A stretch of 64,000 bases of DNA from Methylomagnum ishizawai. GTDB lineage: Bacteria; Pseudomonadota; Gammaproteobacteria; Methylococcales; Methylococcaceae. The position numbers and the translations under genes were made by a program. The notes beneath the pieces are model-generated. The model was not told where the DNA came from and ran no database searches. It was given only the letters and a program-made list of their open reading frames with translations. The DNA lies in contig NZ_AP019783.1 of the NCBI RefSeq assembly GCF_019670005.1, positions 4,366,150 through 4,430,149 on the forward strand, given 5' to 3'. Within the stretch, counting starts at the first letter, position 1, and each line of letters begins with the position of its first letter. Shown one piece after another: positions 24,989 to 34,027 of the stretch.

Positions 24989-25161
24989 AAATAAAAACCA
25001 GATATTTTTTAACTAAAACTACTTAAAGTGTGAAATTTATGTCCTAGCAATTGTAAAATATTTTTAAGGGTGGTGTGCAGTATGCCCAGCGTTTACCAGA
25101 CTTGCAGTCTGAAGAGGAACTACGATGTTGCATGTGCTGACTGTAGGGAAATGCAAGGAAC
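24989..25161. other. AT-rich leader of the Hsp70-TIR gene
   Basis: This 173-base gap separates the DUF5682 stop from the Hsp70-TIR start. Roughly 24989-25075 is very A/T-rich and likely holds the gene's own promoter; no confident -35/-10 pair or Shine-Dalgarno sequence could be chosen. Base composition returns to the high-G+C norm near 25,160, marking one edge of an inserted segment. Confidence 0.45.
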
Positions 25162-27474
25162 TCACCCCAACAAACCAATCTCCTTCGCCCATCCCAGCGC
25201 TTTTCGCTCCACCCGCTTGGCGTCCACCATTTCCCCCGCCGCCACCGGCAACCGTAGCAAACCCATCGCCTCCCCCCGCGCAAGGCCCAACAACTCCGCC
25301 ACCCGCCCCGCGATGGCCCCGCGCTCGCGGGGCGGAAACCAGCCGAACGCGCCCCGCAACGACGGTAGCGCCACCAGGAAATCCTCGACCGCCAGCGCCT
25401 CCACCGCGCCATGGATCGCCGCCACGATCACCGCGTCCTGGGTCGCCAACTCCCGCGCCGTGGCGAACAGGCCATACAGGAAATCCCCCAGTTCATCGCG
25501 GGGCGGCACGGCCCGGACCAAGGCCAACACTTCGGCATCGGCGATGGTTTCCCAGCCATGGGCCGCGCCCAAGGCCGCGCCGCGCAGGGCGGGCGGGGCT
25601 TCCCGGCGGCGGGCCAGCCGCGCCAGGGTCGCCACCGCGAAAGCGCCATCGAATTCCGCCGGGGCCAAATCCACCAAGCCCATCAAGAACCGCACCGCGT
25701 CCACATCCCCCGCCAGCCCGGCTGGATTTCCGGCTTGATGGCCGTCCAGCAACCACAACACCCGCTCGCCTATCCCCGCCAGCGACGGTCCCAACACGTC
25801 CCGTAGCGCTTCGCCCCAGAAGCCATCGCGGGCCAGTTCCAACAGCGGCATCCCGGCCCCGGCCAATTCGCCGGGGTCGTGGCAAGCGGGCAGGCATCCG
25901 GCCAATTCCTGGGCCAACCGTTCCCCCAAATCCCCGAATCCCGCCTTCACCGCCCGGACCAGCCCCGCCGCCAGGCCCGGCGCGGACCCCACCCGCAATT
26001 CCGCCAGCAAGGCGTTCTCCGCCGCCTGGGCCAAGGTCGCGCCGTGGATGCTGGCTTCGATCAAGTCCGGCTCCCAACGCTCGTCCCGGACCAGGGTCCA
26101 CAGCTCTTCATAGCGCAGATGTTCCGGCAGGTGGCGGGTGGCCCGCGTCGCCTTGGCCTCCCGCGCCGCGACGCCACCGACCCGCAACAGCTTGAGCCGC
26201 CACAGGGTTTCGGCGCGGCGGCGGCCCTGTGGATCGCGGCGGTCCAGCGCGACCTGACGGGCCACGGTGCCGGGCAGCAAGTCCAGTTCAGCCAGAATCC
26301 GCTCCACATCCCGCAGCAAGGGCGGCTGGGGCGTGGCACCGTCCAACTGCCCGCGCCCCGCACCGGTCAGGGCCAACATGGCCTCCCGCAACACCGGATG
26401 ATCGCTGGCGGTGAGCAAGCCCCGTTCCGACCAGGGCGGGCGGCGGTCCAGGGCTTCGCGCACCGCCGTCGCCAGGAAGCCATCCAGCACGTCGGTGCGG
26501 GTGGGCGGGGCATGGCCGCGCAGTTGGGCGAGTCCGGCGATGGCCCGTTGCAAGGCCACGAAATCCGCCGTGGCGAAGGGCACCCGCTTATCCCGGAAGC
26601 GCCGGACCACGGCGGCGATGGCGTGCTCGACGGCGGCGGCGCGGCCTTCTTCCCAACACCATTGATAGAACAACGGAGATTGCATCCCCGCCCCATAACC
26701 GGCCAAGGCTTCCACCTGGCGGAATTCGTAGGGCACCAGATAGCAACCGGCGGGGCCGCTGCTGGGCGGGACGGGGGTTTCCGGGAAATCCACCGCGCCC
26801 GCCGCGAAATGCTCCGCCCACAGCCGCTCCAGGGCGTTCCGGTGCCAGCCGCCACAGACCACCAAAACCAGTGCTTCCGGCTCGTCCCGGTAGCGTTGGG
26901 CGGTGGCGGCGATGTGGCGGGCCATGAAGTCTTCCCGCGCCGCGTCGTCGGGGGTGCCGGGATCATCGCCACGCAGTTCGGCGAAATAGAGGTCGAGGCG
27001 GGCGTCGAGTTCTTCATCGGGCGCGGCCTCGAACAGGTGGTCCCACAGCGCGTCGGCCCCATCGCAATGGAATTGGCCGCACAACGTCCCGACCACCTGG
27101 GCGTAGCGGTCACGGGAATAAGGGCGGGCCGGGTCGGCGCGGCGGCGGGTTTCTTCCAATGCCCGGTAGCGCCAATGGGGCAGGTCGATGAAGCCCAGTT
27201 CCGCGCCGACTTCCCGCCCGGCATGCAAGGCCACCCATTCCGGCGAGTAGTCCAGGAAGGGATACCAGCATTGGGCCGGGCCGGTTTCGGTATGGGCGTA
27301 GCTGTAGAGGGCGATGGGTAGCCGATGGGGCAGGAACAGTTCGGCGAGGCGCGGGTTGAAGTCGCTCGGGCCTTCGATCAAGACGGCCTTGGGACGCTCG
27401 TGGCGGATGATTTCGCCCACCCGGCGGGCGCAGGCGGGGCTGTGGTGGCGGATACCGAAGATGCGGACCTTCAT
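25162..27474 (-). CDS. DUF5682 family protein
   Basis: The protein is ~770 residues. The N-terminus MKVRIFGIRHHSPACARR then AVLIEGPSDF is the hallmark of DUF5682, whose fold resembles EreA/ChaN/TraB-like enzymes. A later segment VLVVCGGWHRNAL holds a conserved His. The C-terminal two thirds are long helical repeats. The start at 27474 is chosen because its ATG overlaps the MoxR stop (ATGA at 27471-27474), although the frame is open 13 codons further. DUF5682 genes commonly accompany MoxR, vWA and SWIM genes. The chemistry is unknown, but it may be the effector or substrate-handling subunit of this AAA+/vWA system. Confidence 0.85.
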   Translation of the reverse strand: MKVRIFGIRHHSPACARRVGEIIRHERPKAVLIEGPSDFNPRLAELFLPHRLPIALYSYAHTETGPAQCWYPFLDYSPEWVALHAGREVGAELGFIDLPHWRYRALEETRRRADPARPYSRDRYAQVVGTLCGQFHCDGADALWDHLFEAAPDEELDARLDLYFAELRGDDPGTPDDAAREDFMARHIAATAQRYRDEPEALVLVVCGGWHRNALERLWAEHFAAGAVDFPETPVPPSSGPAGCYLVPYEFRQVEALAGYGAGMQSPLFYQWCWEEGRAAAVEHAIAAVVRRFRDKRVPFATADFVALQRAIAGLAQLRGHAPPTRTDVLDGFLATAVREALDRRPPWSERGLLTASDHPVLREAMLALTGAGRGQLDGATPQPPLLRDVERILAELDLLPGTVARQVALDRRDPQGRRRAETLWRLKLLRVGGVAAREAKATRATRHLPEHLRYEELWTLVRDERWEPDLIEASIHGATLAQAAENALLAELRVGSAPGLAAGLVRAVKAGFGDLGERLAQELAGCLPACHDPGELAGAGMPLLELARDGFWGEALRDVLGPSLAGIGERVLWLLDGHQAGNPAGLAGDVDAVRFLMGLVDLAPAEFDGAFAVATLARLARRREAPPALRGAALGAAHGWETIADAEVLALVRAVPPRDELGDFLYGLFATARELATQDAVIVAAIHGAVEALAVEDFLVALPSLRGAFGWFPPRERGAIAGRVAELLGLARGEAMGLLRLPVAAGEMVDAKRVERKALGWAKEIGLLG

Positions 27475-28556
27475 TCCGGCAGCCGGTCCCGCGCCGCGTG
27501 GAATGCCTGCCAATGCGCCCCCTTGCGCTTCCCGGCCCGGTGTTCCAGATAGCGGCGCAGCTTCTTCAAATCCTCGGCGTTGTCCTTGGCCGCCGCGCCC
27601 GCCAGGGCTTCCACGATGTCGCCCGGTTCGCCGCCGTCGCCGCGCAGGTAATAGCCCCGCAACGCCACGCTATGGGCCACGCCGACCGCTTCGGCGGTGC
27701 TGACCACGGTGCTGAGCTTGTCGCCCGCCGCGCCGTCCTGGCCGATGCCTTCCCGCAGTTCCCGGAACGCCGTCACCAGGACTTCCAGCACCTCGTCGGG
27801 CGGTAGCACCGGCACGCCTTCTTGCGCCAACAGCCGCGCCACTTCGGTTTTCACCAGGGCCAGTTCCTCGTCGTAATCGCGGATGGGGAACACGGTCTCG
27901 AAGGCGAAGCGGCGTTTCAAGGCGGCGGACATCTCGTTGACGCCCCGGTCGCGGGTGTTGGCGGTGGCGATGAGGTTGAAGCCGGGCACCGCGAACACCG
28001 TGCCGCCCTCGCCCTCCAGTTCCGGCACCATCAGCAGCCGCTCCGAGAGGATGGACAGCAGCGCGTCCTGCACCTCCGGCGGGCAGCGGGTGATTTCCTC
28101 GAAGCGGACGATGCGCCCCCCGGCCATGGCCCGGTAAAGGGGCGAGGGCACCAGGGCGCGGGGCGATGGGCCTTCGTTGAGCAACAGGGCGTAGTTCCAG
28201 CCGTATTTGATCTGGTCCTCGGTGGTGGCGGCGCTGCCCTGGATGGTCAGGGTGCTGGCCCCGGAAACCGCCGCCGCCAGCAGTTCCGACAGCAGCGATT
28301 TGGCCGTGCCCGGCTCGCCCACCAGCAGCAGGGCGCGGTTCCCGGCCAGCGTCACCAGCGCCCGCTCGATGAGGCTGGGGGCACAGACAATCTTGCGGCG
28401 CAGTCCGTTCCCGCCCAGGATGAAGTCGCGCACGGCGGGCATGGAGAGTTGCCAGCCGGGGGGCTTGGGGTTTTTATCCTTTGCGCGGAGGGCGGCGAGT
28501 TCTTCGGCGTAGAGGGTTTCGGCGGGGGGGCGTTGGAGTTGGGGAGTTGGGGTCAT
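27471..28556 (-). CDS. MoxR-type AAA+ ATPase
   Basis: This 361-residue AAA+ protein has Walker A GEPGTAKS (80-87), Walker B IVRFEEI (149-155), a sensor-1 stretch ATANTRDRG and an arginine-finger-type ALKRRF. MoxR ATPases form rings that work with vWA partners to remodel or activate target proteins. Here the vWA and SWIM genes lie downstream and DUF5682 overlaps its stop. Its own ATG overlaps the stop of the DUF3226 gene by four bases (28553-28556). The AAA/DUF3226 pair is therefore translated in the same polycistronic unit rather than simply sitting beside it. The start is clear from this overlap. Confidence 0.93.
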   Translation of the reverse strand: MTPTPQLQRPPAETLYAEELAALRAKDKNPKPPGWQLSMPAVRDFILGGNGLRRKIVCAPSLIERALVTLAGNRALLLVGEPGTAKSLLSELLAAAVSGASTLTIQGSAATTEDQIKYGWNYALLLNEGPSPRALVPSPLYRAMAGGRIVRFEEITRCPPEVQDALLSILSERLLMVPELEGEGGTVFAVPGFNLIATANTRDRGVNEMSAALKRRFAFETVFPIRDYDEELALVKTEVARLLAQEGVPVLPPDEVLEVLVTAFRELREGIGQDGAAGDKLSTVVSTAEAVGVAHSVALRGYYLRGDGGEPGDIVEALAGAAAKDNAEDLKKLRRYLEHRAGKRKGAHWQAFHAARDRLPE

Positions 28557-29344
28557 GGCTTGGGCTGATCTAGCTCGAAAAGGGTTTTCAGGAAATCCTG
28601 TACCGCTTTGATACGGGGAAGTCTCAAGGCTTCGTCGCGGAACCAGCGATTATCCTGAATCGATACTTGAATAGATTTTCCGGGGCGCATAATGCCAGCC
28701 ATAGCACCGACGATAGCCTTGTTGCGTCCAGCGGGTTTATCAAAATCCTCGCGTTCTTCTGGGATAAGCTCGGTACTTGTTATGGCGGTATCGATATAGC
28801 TTGTCGCCGATGCCAACAGGTTGGGATATACCGTTAGGGCGCTGTCGAGCAGTAAATCTTCCAAGGTTCCGGCGGTTTGATTATCTGGTAGGACGAAAGC
28901 GCCTAGTTTGGGTGGGCCGGACGTCACTATGCCCGGCTGTTCGGGAAGGTTAAGTCCCTTTGCGGCCAAGTTTTGTTTCAATTCGCGATAACGCTTGGCA
29001 GCGTCAATTTCTTTGTCAGAGTCGAGTAATATGCCTAGTCCCGTCAAAATAATACCGTCCAAATCGAGAATATTTATAGCATTCTCGGTGGCTTTAATTA
29101 GTTGACTATCCCCTCCCGCGTTACGGATAGCGATGACATGGGTATCGCTTTGTAAAAACAAGGGGATTGGCACCCGTTTTTGTAGGTCGCCATCCGGCGG
29201 GTATTTTTTCGGGATAAGCTTTAAAAATGAACTATCCAGATTGCTTTCATGCTGGACACGCGCCAAACCAAAACATCTTAATAAACGATATACCAGCTCG
29301 ACATCGTGCGGGCCTTCGACTGCGAGAAATCCATATTTACGCAT
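28553..29344 (-). CDS. DUF3226/TOPRIM-like protein, partner of the AAA ATPase
   Basis: The 263-residue protein starts YGFLAVEGPHDVEL, with Glu10 and Asp14. It later carries ILLDSDKEID with Asp108 and Asp110. This E...DxD layout is that of TOPRIM-fold nucleases and of the DUF3226/DUF4435 families. Such proteins pair with an AAA ATPase in OLD-like and PARIS (AriA-AriB) anti-phage systems, where the TOPRIM part is the toxic nuclease. It begins six bases after the ATPase gene and ends in an ATGA overlap with MoxR. Base composition is lower in G+C than the MoxR/DUF5682 genes, which suggests joint acquisition with the ATPase. Confidence 0.8.
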   Translation of the reverse strand: MRKYGFLAVEGPHDVELVYRLLRCFGLARVQHESNLDSSFLKLIPKKYPPDGDLQKRVPIPLFLQSDTHVIAIRNAGGDSQLIKATENAINILDLDGIILTGLGILLDSDKEIDAAKRYRELKQNLAAKGLNLPEQPGIVTSGPPKLGAFVLPDNQTAGTLEDLLLDSALTVYPNLLASATSYIDTAITSTELIPEEREDFDKPAGRNKAIVGAMAGIMRPGKSIQVSIQDNRWFRDEALRLPRIKAVQDFLKTLFELDQPKP

Positions 29345-29350
29345 TTTGGA

Positions 29351-30496
29351 TTACCTCGGATCATAGCCTTGTTCGCGGAGTTGCCGCACCAAATTTTCAT
29401 CGAGCCGCTTACCCACGGTTCTTTCCTCGGTTTGGCGTAAATGGAAGGTCACAATATCGTCACCCTTGTCCGCAGCGATGAGCGCATCCAGCGCTTCCAG
29501 GCTATGGGTGGTGACGAATACCTGGACATTCAACGTCCGGGCCGCTTTCACCAGCCACTCGAATACCCGGCCCAACGCGCCGACATGGATACCAGCCTCG
29601 ACTTCGTCGATTAATAAAACGCCACCGTTTTGAAGGGCCAGTAATGTGCCTGCCAATAGCACTGAGCGGCGCATTGCATCGCCAAATATTGATAATGGTG
29701 CAATACCAAGACGACGATGTTTTATATATATAGTTGGGCGATGCCCTCGAAATGACGCCAAGTCAATACCTTCAATATCAGCATCGAAATCTCGAAGCAA
29801 CTCAAGTGTGCTAGAGTCCTTCTGAAAAATAAGCTTTGATTGAAATTGAGCTTGCAATGGTCCCATTTGGTAAGAGTAAGGGGTCAAAGTGGCTACATCG
29901 AGTTTTGGTCTACTTTTTGATTTTCCGATCCTGGTTGGAGTAATTCTTTCCCATAATCTCAAAGTCGGCTGCTCGATGCTATCGAGGAATGTTGTCTGTC
30001 CGTGAAAGGTAGAACCTGTCGTTTGCAGCCAATCTGGAATGTGTACTAACTCAGCTCCACGTATCGTTTCTGGGAATATCAAGTTATCTGCACGCTGAGA
30101 TCCTATGGCGCGTCGCATCTCGTCAGGAGAAGGCTCTCCGGTAAATTCAGTATATGTAACCACCAATTTGCGTAGCGGGAAACTTCCTTCGCATTTAAGT
30201 TCACACCAAGAACTAGCTAATTCATCTTGTTCTAAGCCTGTTATTTCCGTAAAACACCAACGTAAAGATTGAACACGAGTTTCATCAAGACCTCCAAAAT
30301 CCCTGCGACGAATCATAGCCAGCCATTCATCTGGATTATACGGCTGGCATAAGATAGATAACGCTTCCAAAACGCTGGTTTTACCGGAGTTATTACCACC
30401 CACCAAAATATTAATCCGGCCCAGCCCATCCAATTCGAGGTGACGCAAGCCACGAAACCCATCGATTCCAACCTTGGAAAAAGGAAGTGTGGTCAT
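29351..30496 (-). CDS. OLD/PARIS-like AAA (ABC-type) ATPase
   Basis: This ~381-residue ATPase of the AAA_15/AAA_21 group has Walker A GGNNSGKTS (33-41), a late Walker B VLLIDEVEAGIH and the switch THSLEALDAL. These ABC/SMC-like features are typical of OLD nucleases, GajA and AriA. There is no nuclease domain; the next gene supplies the TOPRIM part. The start at 30496 is preferred: a GGAG lies ~8 bases upstream and the protein then opens directly with the FRGLRHLEL strand, whereas the longest frame would add 30 unrelated residues. It probably senses phage or nucleic-acid cues and controls the DUF3226 effector. Confidence 0.88.
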   Translation of the reverse strand: MTTLPFSKVGIDGFRGLRHLELDGLGRINILVGGNNSGKTSVLEALSILCQPYNPDEWLAMIRRRDFGGLDETRVQSLRWCFTEITGLEQDELASSWCELKCEGSFPLRKLVVTYTEFTGEPSPDEMRRAIGSQRADNLIFPETIRGAELVHIPDWLQTTGSTFHGQTTFLDSIEQPTLRLWERITPTRIGKSKSRPKLDVATLTPYSYQMGPLQAQFQSKLIFQKDSSTLELLRDFDADIEGIDLASFRGHRPTIYIKHRRLGIAPLSIFGDAMRRSVLLAGTLLALQNGGVLLIDEVEAGIHVGALGRVFEWLVKAARTLNVQVFVTTHSLEALDALIAADKGDDIVTFHLRQTEERTVGKRLDENLVRQLREQGYDPR

Positions 30497-30604
30497 AAGC
30501 AAACTCCGCGATGCTCCGAAAAAAGAACCAAAAGTGACCACAGGGTACATCAGTTTTTGTGAATACGTTCGCGTCGCATCAGCCAAGTTCGTCGGGCGAT
30601 AAAG

Positions 30605-33600
30605 CTACGCTTTGAACACCGCCAACAAATCCATGTCGCGCAGCAATTCGCTAACCAGGATGGCGTCCAATTCCGCCATCTTCAGCCTGCGCTCCGTGCA
30701 GCGATCCCCCAGGCGATGCACCCTGATTTCGGAGAGCGCCTGCGCCGGGGTTGCGGCGACTTCGCCCAGATGGTAACCCGGCCCCAAGCTTAATTCGGCT
30801 TCCAAACCGCCCGGCAAGCGCTTCACCACGGAGAATACATAGCCACCGTCCGCCTCCCCTTGCTCCCAACCCTGTTTGGCGAGCCCCAAGATACTGCCGG
30901 TGGCGACGGCCTTGTCCCGGAAGCGGTCGATCATATCCGCCCCGCGCTCGGCCTCGCCGAGGGCGTAGGTCTCCCGCCCCAGTTGCTTGAAGGGCTGGGC
31001 GATTTCGTAATCGGCGAAGATTTGGCAGAAATCGCGGCCCAGGTCGTCCGGCAGTTCCAGGGCGTGGACCAAGCCCACCAACGCCTCCGCCGGGAGTGAA
31101 TAGGCTGCATCGCGACGGTCGGCCAGGGTCAGGTCTTCCGCTACCCGGAAGGCGTCCACCAATAACCCATCCCGGTACACGCCCCACACCAGCCGCTTCG
31201 CCAAATGGCGCATCAGGGGATGCTCCACGAATAGCTGCCGGAACAATTCCAAGCCCCAACGCCGCCGCCCCACCATGGCCTGTTCCAGCCGGGCGGTTTG
31301 CAGGCTGGCGATGGCCTTGGCTTCTTTCTTGATGGCCTTGAAACGCGCCACCGCCGCTGTCGCCAGGGCCGCGTCGTCTTTCTGGTTGGGCTTGGGCAAG
31401 TCCTTGAGGCTCAGCCCCGCCTCGTCCTTGACCAGCGGTTTCAGGGCTTCGTCGAACTCCATCACGAACCGGCGCGGCCCGAAGTCCAACACCGCCTTGC
31501 CCTGCCCATCCAGTCCCAAATCGGGAACCAGCCGGTCGGCCAGTTCCTCCGCCGTCAGGTCGAGGATTTCGGCCACCTGGGTGATTTTCTGCCGGGCCTT
31601 TTCTTGCAAAGGCTTGGATTTCACCTTCTGGGCGATGCCGTGCAATTCCCGCAACGCGCCATCGGTGCCGATGGTGGCCAACAGGTCCAAGCCCACGATG
31701 GCGCGGGCCAGGGCGGCATGGGTGGGCCAGACGCGGATTTTTTCGGTCAAGCGCCGGGCGGTCGCGTCGTCGCCGAACCAGCCGAGGACGTGATAGGCCC
31801 AGTTCTCCTTGGGCGGAGCCCCCGCCACCAGCCAAGCCTCGAACACATCCCAGGCGAACGCGGCCAGCGAGTCGCGGGTGCAAGCGGCCTTGACGGCGTT
31901 CAAACCCACGTAGGGCGCGTCCAATTTGCTGATGGTCAGCATCCGCGCCACATGCTCCACGGCGGTCAGCGGCAGGGCACCGCCCGAGGCCAGGAGGGGA
32001 CGGCGGAACGCGGTGGGGGTGAAGAGCGCAGGCAGCTTGGGCATCCTGGCCGGGACCATCAGGGCGGGATCGGCCCGCAGCAGCACCTCCATGGCCTGGG
32101 CGGCGGCATCGCCATAGCTGGCCGCGATCCGGCGGAGGTCCGCCTCGAAGCCTCGCTCCGCCAGCCAGCGCAAGGCGGCTTGGGCGGTCTCGCGGGGGAC
32201 GCGGTCCTTGCCGAAAGCGGGCGGAATCAGCGCGGCGATGGCGGTTTCGGCATGGGCGAGCAGCCAAGCCTCGGCGTGGGGGCGGGCTTTCTTGAGGCGC
32301 TTCCAGGCATCGGCGGCGATGGGAACCAGCCGTGCGGAACGGACCACAAACGCCATTTCCAAGCCCACCTCGGTAGCGGTAGGGATGAAAGCGAGCAGGC
32401 CCGGCACACAGTCCAGTTGGAAGCGGGCGATGAGTGTCCGCATCCCCCAGGCACCCCGCCAGAAGGCAGCCGGGAGGGTGTTCCAAAGCCCCAGCGCGGC
32501 GGGGTCGGGCAGTAGCGAGAGGAGGGCGGGATAGCGATGCAATTGCCAGCTGGGGTCAAGGAGGTCTTCGGCACCCAACGGCCCGCCCGCCAAGGCCAGA
32601 TCGAAGGCGGTTTTTTTGATGCCCATCAGGCGCAGGGCATAGAGGTGGTCGGGTTCGCCGGACGGTTGGTTGCGGATCAGCCAATGCGTCCTGTCGATGG
32701 GCGGTTTTGCCCATTCATCACGCTGCCCGTCTTGCCAAACCATGATGTCGGGCTGCTCGATGGGCATCAGCGCCAGGGTCGGAATGGCCTGGATGCGTTT
32801 GACCCAGGGCGGATCGCGGAGCAATTCGGGCAACGCTTCCGCCGGGGCTTCGGCGGCATGGGTGCGCGTCGCCAGCAGCCCGGCGAAATAGTCCCGCCCG
32901 GCCTCCGAACAAGCCGAGAGGGCCGGTTCCACGATGTCCGGCAAGCGCAGGGCCAGCGCCAGCGCCCAGCTTTCCACCAAGCTATTGCCGGTGGCGGCGG
33001 CGCGTTCGATGGCGCACTTGAGCAGGGCGGCGGGCCATTGCCCGGTGAGTTGGTCCAGCTTGGCGTGGACCTCCCGGTTGTCCAGCCGCGCCATCAGCAG
33101 GGGCAGCACGCCCGGCACCCTGATCCGCAGGACGAAATCGATGAACCATTCGCGCTCCTGCTTGGTGTCCTGGCTGTCCAGCGCGATCCCGATCACAGGC
33201 AGGGCGGCTTCCTCGCCATAGATGTATAGGTATAACAAGCAGATTTCATAGGCCTGGGAGGAACCCAGATAACGGTCGCGGAAGTGTCGGCAAGCGGCCG
33301 CCACCGACATCGCCGTTTCATCCAGCCACCAGGATTGGTTGATCGACGCCCCCGGCTCCACGCATTCCTCGGCCCAAGCCCGCTGCTCCGGGAACAGGAA
33401 GCTCACCATGCGGTCCAGCAGGCGCGAACGTCCGCGGAATTCCGCCGCCGTTTCCAGGGCGGCCTGATAATCCGCTTCCGGCGCGGCGACCAGCGCGTGG
33501 CGCAGCCCGTGATAGCTATGCTCGGTGCAGCCCCGGTCATGGAATAGGTCTGCGCCGGTCTCCAGCGTCATCCGGGTGGCGAAGGCTAGGGAGTGGGCGA

Positions 33601-33985
33601 CGCTGGCGGCCTGGATGGCCCATACCAGTTCGGGGCGTGCTTGCCAACTTTCCGGCTGGCGGGCGGCGCATTGGGCGAAAACCTCCCGCCAATAGGCGGG
33701 GTCCGGGTTGCGCAGCCGTTCGGCGGCGAGCCGGTCAGCCGCCTCGGCCTGAGTCCAAGGGGCACCCTGGATATCCAAGGCCGCGGCCAGCCTCGCCCAG
33801 CAGTTTTGCACCTTCTGCAATTCGTAGGGTTGCAAATCGTGAAACGCGGGCGGATGGGTCAGACAATCGTCGGGCACATAGGGCGCGGGCACCCGGATGC
33901 CCCGGATGATGGGCAGTTTCCCACGGCGTTGGTCGGTCCATACCATGCCCCCGGTGGGCCAATCGAGTTGCGGAGCGGTGGTCAT
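30605..33985 (-). CDS. DUF4132 giant protein, paralogue 3 (no WGR)
   Basis: The protein is 1126 residues, beginning LDWPTGGMVWTDQRRGK and then IIRGIRVPAPY. The middle is long helical, HEAT-like repeats. The C-terminal DUF4132 block contains LVPDLGLDGQGKAVLDFGPRRF-type residues (Leu-Val-Pro-Asp-Leu...), then HPLMRHLAKRLVWGVY and IAQPFKQLGRETY. It is clearly homologous to the next two upstream genes across the whole length and lacks the N-terminal WGR domain of the first. DUF4132 proteins, with or without WGR, occur with MoxR/vWA clusters. They may be large scaffolds or sensors, but no activity is established. Its leader (AAAGGAAAACC just before ATG) is nearly the same as that of the upstream paralogue. 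Confidence 0.85.
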   Translation of the reverse strand: MTTAPQLDWPTGGMVWTDQRRGKLPIIRGIRVPAPYVPDDCLTHPPAFHDLQPYELQKVQNCWARLAAALDIQGAPWTQAEAADRLAAERLRNPDPAYWREVFAQCAARQPESWQARPELVWAIQAASVAHSLAFATRMTLETGADLFHDRGCTEHSYHGLRHALVAAPEADYQAALETAAEFRGRSRLLDRMVSFLFPEQRAWAEECVEPGASINQSWWLDETAMSVAAACRHFRDRYLGSSQAYEICLLYLYIYGEEAALPVIGIALDSQDTKQEREWFIDFVLRIRVPGVLPLLMARLDNREVHAKLDQLTGQWPAALLKCAIERAAATGNSLVESWALALALRLPDIVEPALSACSEAGRDYFAGLLATRTHAAEAPAEALPELLRDPPWVKRIQAIPTLALMPIEQPDIMVWQDGQRDEWAKPPIDRTHWLIRNQPSGEPDHLYALRLMGIKKTAFDLALAGGPLGAEDLLDPSWQLHRYPALLSLLPDPAALGLWNTLPAAFWRGAWGMRTLIARFQLDCVPGLLAFIPTATEVGLEMAFVVRSARLVPIAADAWKRLKKARPHAEAWLLAHAETAIAALIPPAFGKDRVPRETAQAALRWLAERGFEADLRRIAASYGDAAAQAMEVLLRADPALMVPARMPKLPALFTPTAFRRPLLASGGALPLTAVEHVARMLTISKLDAPYVGLNAVKAACTRDSLAAFAWDVFEAWLVAGAPPKENWAYHVLGWFGDDATARRLTEKIRVWPTHAALARAIVGLDLLATIGTDGALRELHGIAQKVKSKPLQEKARQKITQVAEILDLTAEELADRLVPDLGLDGQGKAVLDFGPRRFVMEFDEALKPLVKDEAGLSLKDLPKPNQKDDAALATAAVARFKAIKKEAKAIASLQTARLEQAMVGRRRWGLELFRQLFVEHPLMRHLAKRLVWGVYRDGLLVDAFRVAEDLTLADRRDAAYSLPAEALVGLVHALELPDDLGRDFCQIFADYEIAQPFKQLGRETYALGEAERGADMIDRFRDKAVATGSILGLAKQGWEQGEADGGYVFSVVKRLPGGLEAELSLGPGYHLGEVAATPAQALSEIRVHRLGDRCTERRLKMAELDAILVSELLRDMDLLAVFKA

Positions 33986-34027
33986 CGTGGTTTTCCTTTA
34001 TGGTTGATTGTGTTGACGCCCTACGGA

